Below, piece after piece: positions 62,188-64,000 of a DNA stretch of 64,000 nt. Position 1 is the first letter of the stretch, and every line of letters begins with the position of its first letter. The stretch is from Acanthacorydalis orientalis (Eukaryota > Arthropoda > Insecta > Megaloptera > Corydalidae), in the NCBI GenBank assembly GCA_034766995.1, contig CM068316.1:19735090-19799089 (forward strand), in the 5' to 3' direction. Both the position numbers and the translations under genes were made by a program. The notes beneath the pieces were generated by a model. The model had not been told where the DNA came from. It did no database searches and worked only from the letters and a program-made list of their open reading frames with translations.

Positions 62188-63400
62188 CATTGTATTTTAC
62201 AATTGATATTGTAACTTTGTATTATATTATAGAGTATTTAACATTTTGGTATTAAAATATGAGTTATGTTTTTCAATTTTAAGTTATTTGTACCCGAGAA
62301 AAATGTATCACCTTTATATATTTTTTGTATACACTGATAATAATTTCTATGTTCTCGAAATTTTATTTTGATGCTTTTTTTCTCTTTACTGTCAAACTAT
62401 CACAATTAAATAATAATCTTCATTAAGTAAATATTATTTATTGTTTGTTTGTAGTTTTTTAATTATCTAAGACTTTCATTTTTACCTGTCTTATATAGTT
62501 ATTTATATAATAAAATCTTTGAATAGGATAAGAAGTAGATTGAATGCTGTAAATGTAATAACCATATAAAACCTAACGACATCTGGTATCCATAATTGGT
62601 AAGGCAAATGTTTTTTTCTAAAGTCCTTTCCTTAAATGTGATTGAGCATACCACTTATGTTTTGTATAAATGATATTTATATTTCTTTTTAAATATATTA
62701 CCTAACTCATCTTTATATGCATATATTCATAATTTATAATTAAACTAATTTTTTCAACATTATTAATTTTGATTGAATTAATAATAGCCTAATTTAGAGA
62801 TATAGTACTATATTACTGAAATACAGTAGAATAAAATTTGATACTTCATTATTTTTCGAAAATTTGAATGTTTTTTAAAATTTACTTGTAATTGTTACAT
62901 CTGATAAGTCCGTTAATATCTTCGTTTGCAAGTATTTTTTATTGAAACAGGAAATAGAGAATGAGAACCGAATAGAAAAACTGTGTTTACTTCAACATGA
63001 TAAGTCATACCAAAACAGGCTCTAATGTTGAATATAGTTAATTTTACATGAGAATTTTCAGTACTCTAATTTATATCTGGTGCTTTAAAACATTTTTTTT
63101 TCACCTCACAAACCATAAAAAAAATTATGGTTAAAATGTTCAGTAAATGGTTATTGATTATTTTTGATTGTTGCTGATGTGCAATTCGATAGAAGTGCTA
63201 TTATTTTTAAATGTCGTGGTACAAAAATTTTTCTGAATACTCAAGATTTTTCAATTCATTCATATTTATCTGTACCTTGATTATCCAAAGATGATAGAAT
63301 CGTCATCAAAATGCGTATAATCAACAAATAGAAATTATCAATAATGATCTCTATTCAACATTTTTGAGCAGAAAAAATAATTGGGGTTTTTGGAAAAAAA
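62188..63400. other. AT-rich non-coding DNA
   Basis: Nothing recognised. Confidence 0.6.
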
Positions 63401-63402
63401 TA

Positions 63403-63953
63403 CACCCTTCCCTCAATTTAGGCGGAGTATACGTTCCACGTGGATTGGTTTTACATGTATGAAAATAGCGTAAATTGAGTCTGTCAGTATAATAGAAAAA
63501 TACTGGAAATAAAAGCTAGTAAAGTTGTAGGAACACATATTTATTTCACATAAATTAAAAAAAAATAATGTCGTTTTAGAAAACCAATGTAGATAAATTT
63601 TATTCGGTGTCACTTGTATACACTTGTTACATACTTTTAAAACTTCTAGGAAAATATATTTTCTAGTTCCGTAAATGAGGATCGCAAAGATGATTAGTAA
63701 GGCAATGTGACGTCTCCTTGAGCATGTTTTGTACTGCACTGCCGTGCTTTTATAAGTTCAAGTAAGAATTTGCGTCAGTTTGATACATAATAAATACAAT
63801 GAAAAATTATATAAAATGAAATCTATCTGACCGCGTAAAATGAGATCGCATAAATCAATACCGCGTATAAAAAGTGCAGCGTAAATAGAGGTATAATTTT
63901 CCGCGTAAAAAAACTCATGTAAAAAAAGTCTCGTGTAAACTGAGGGACGGGTG
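63403..63953. mobile_element. MITE, family CACxxxTCCCTCxATTT, copy 2
   Basis: 551 bp between TA dinucleotides (63401-63402 and 63954-63955). Ends CACCCTTCCCTCAATTTAGG and, inverted, CACCCGTCCCTCAGTTTACA; about 18 of the first 23 positions agree. The right subterminal region has repeated CGCGTAAA-type words (63831-63936). The ends are related to the 55003-55319 MITE. Minus-strand frames here (63413-63739 and 63758-63985) have no domain and are taken as chance. Confidence 0.8.
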
Positions 63954-64000
63954 TATAATTCTTCAATGAAAGCGAATTTAATCACAGGATCAAATATGTA

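Overview
The window is extremely AT-rich eukaryotic DNA crowded with (TA)n microsatellites. It has no prokaryotic gene organisation: no operons, no ribosome binding sites and no long non-transposon reading frames. The recognisable coding matter is transposon-derived: mariner (DD34D), a DD41D Tc1/mariner-type element, Tc1, Tigger/pogo, Helitron-like termini, a Jockey-type non-LTR retrotransposon and an RTE-like tail. This mixture suggests an arthropod. I cannot name the species, and no intact host gene is visible.

Layout. 0-8.4 kb: a 553-bp deleted mariner copy (962-1514), an RTE-like 3' fragment near 4 kb, a Tc1 transposase fragment near 5.3 kb and a diverged tandem duplication (7.9-8.3 kb). 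8.4-17.4 kb: mostly AT-rich DNA, with a GC-richer unassigned island (11.65-12.13 kb) and a deleted mariner at 13.4 kb. 17.4-24.1 kb: a second deleted mariner, a Helitron-like 3' end (about 19.1-19.7 kb), an uninterrupted 169-codon Tigger-like frame (19927-20436, minus strand), and a third deleted mariner split by a full-length 1259-bp mariner of another lineage (22452-23710). 25.7-35.3 kb: a small repeat-like island, a short Helitron-like element, deleted mariner copies at 27.2 and 31.7 kb, a degenerate mariner at 27.9-29.0 kb, a Tigger-like MITE, a 1.2-kb element with terminal inverted repeats (TIRs), and a possible Penelope-type fragment. 36.7-44.3 kb: a second repeat-like island, a 1271-bp mariner, a 5'-truncated Jockey element (about 39.1-41.3 kb) and a 1559-bp DD41D transposon. 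44.7-64 kb: the third repeat-like island, a second copy of the Helitron-like end (46.4-46.8 kb), three more deleted mariner copies (47.9, 50.6 and 61.6 kb), two CpG-richer islands (49.0-49.7 and 59.8-60.2 kb), two MITEs of one TIR family (55.0 and 63.4 kb) and a 75-bp insert between 11-bp direct repeats (54.5 kb).

The main organising theme is one family of about 553-590-bp mariner derivatives, present eight times in 64 kb. Each copy keeps the part encoding the N-terminal DNA-binding region of the transposase, lacks the catalytic part, and rejoins the 3' terminal repeat at the same place. Most copies sit between TA dinucleotides. All the larger transposases here carry stops, frameshifts or lost catalytic residues, so the elements look dead. 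The exception in openness is the Tigger-like C-terminal frame. I see no previously undescribed functional system. The best leads are the recurrent DNA-binding-domain-only mariner family, the nested insertion, the open Tigger frame beside a Helitron-like end, the three spaced-motif islands, and the 75-bp insert.
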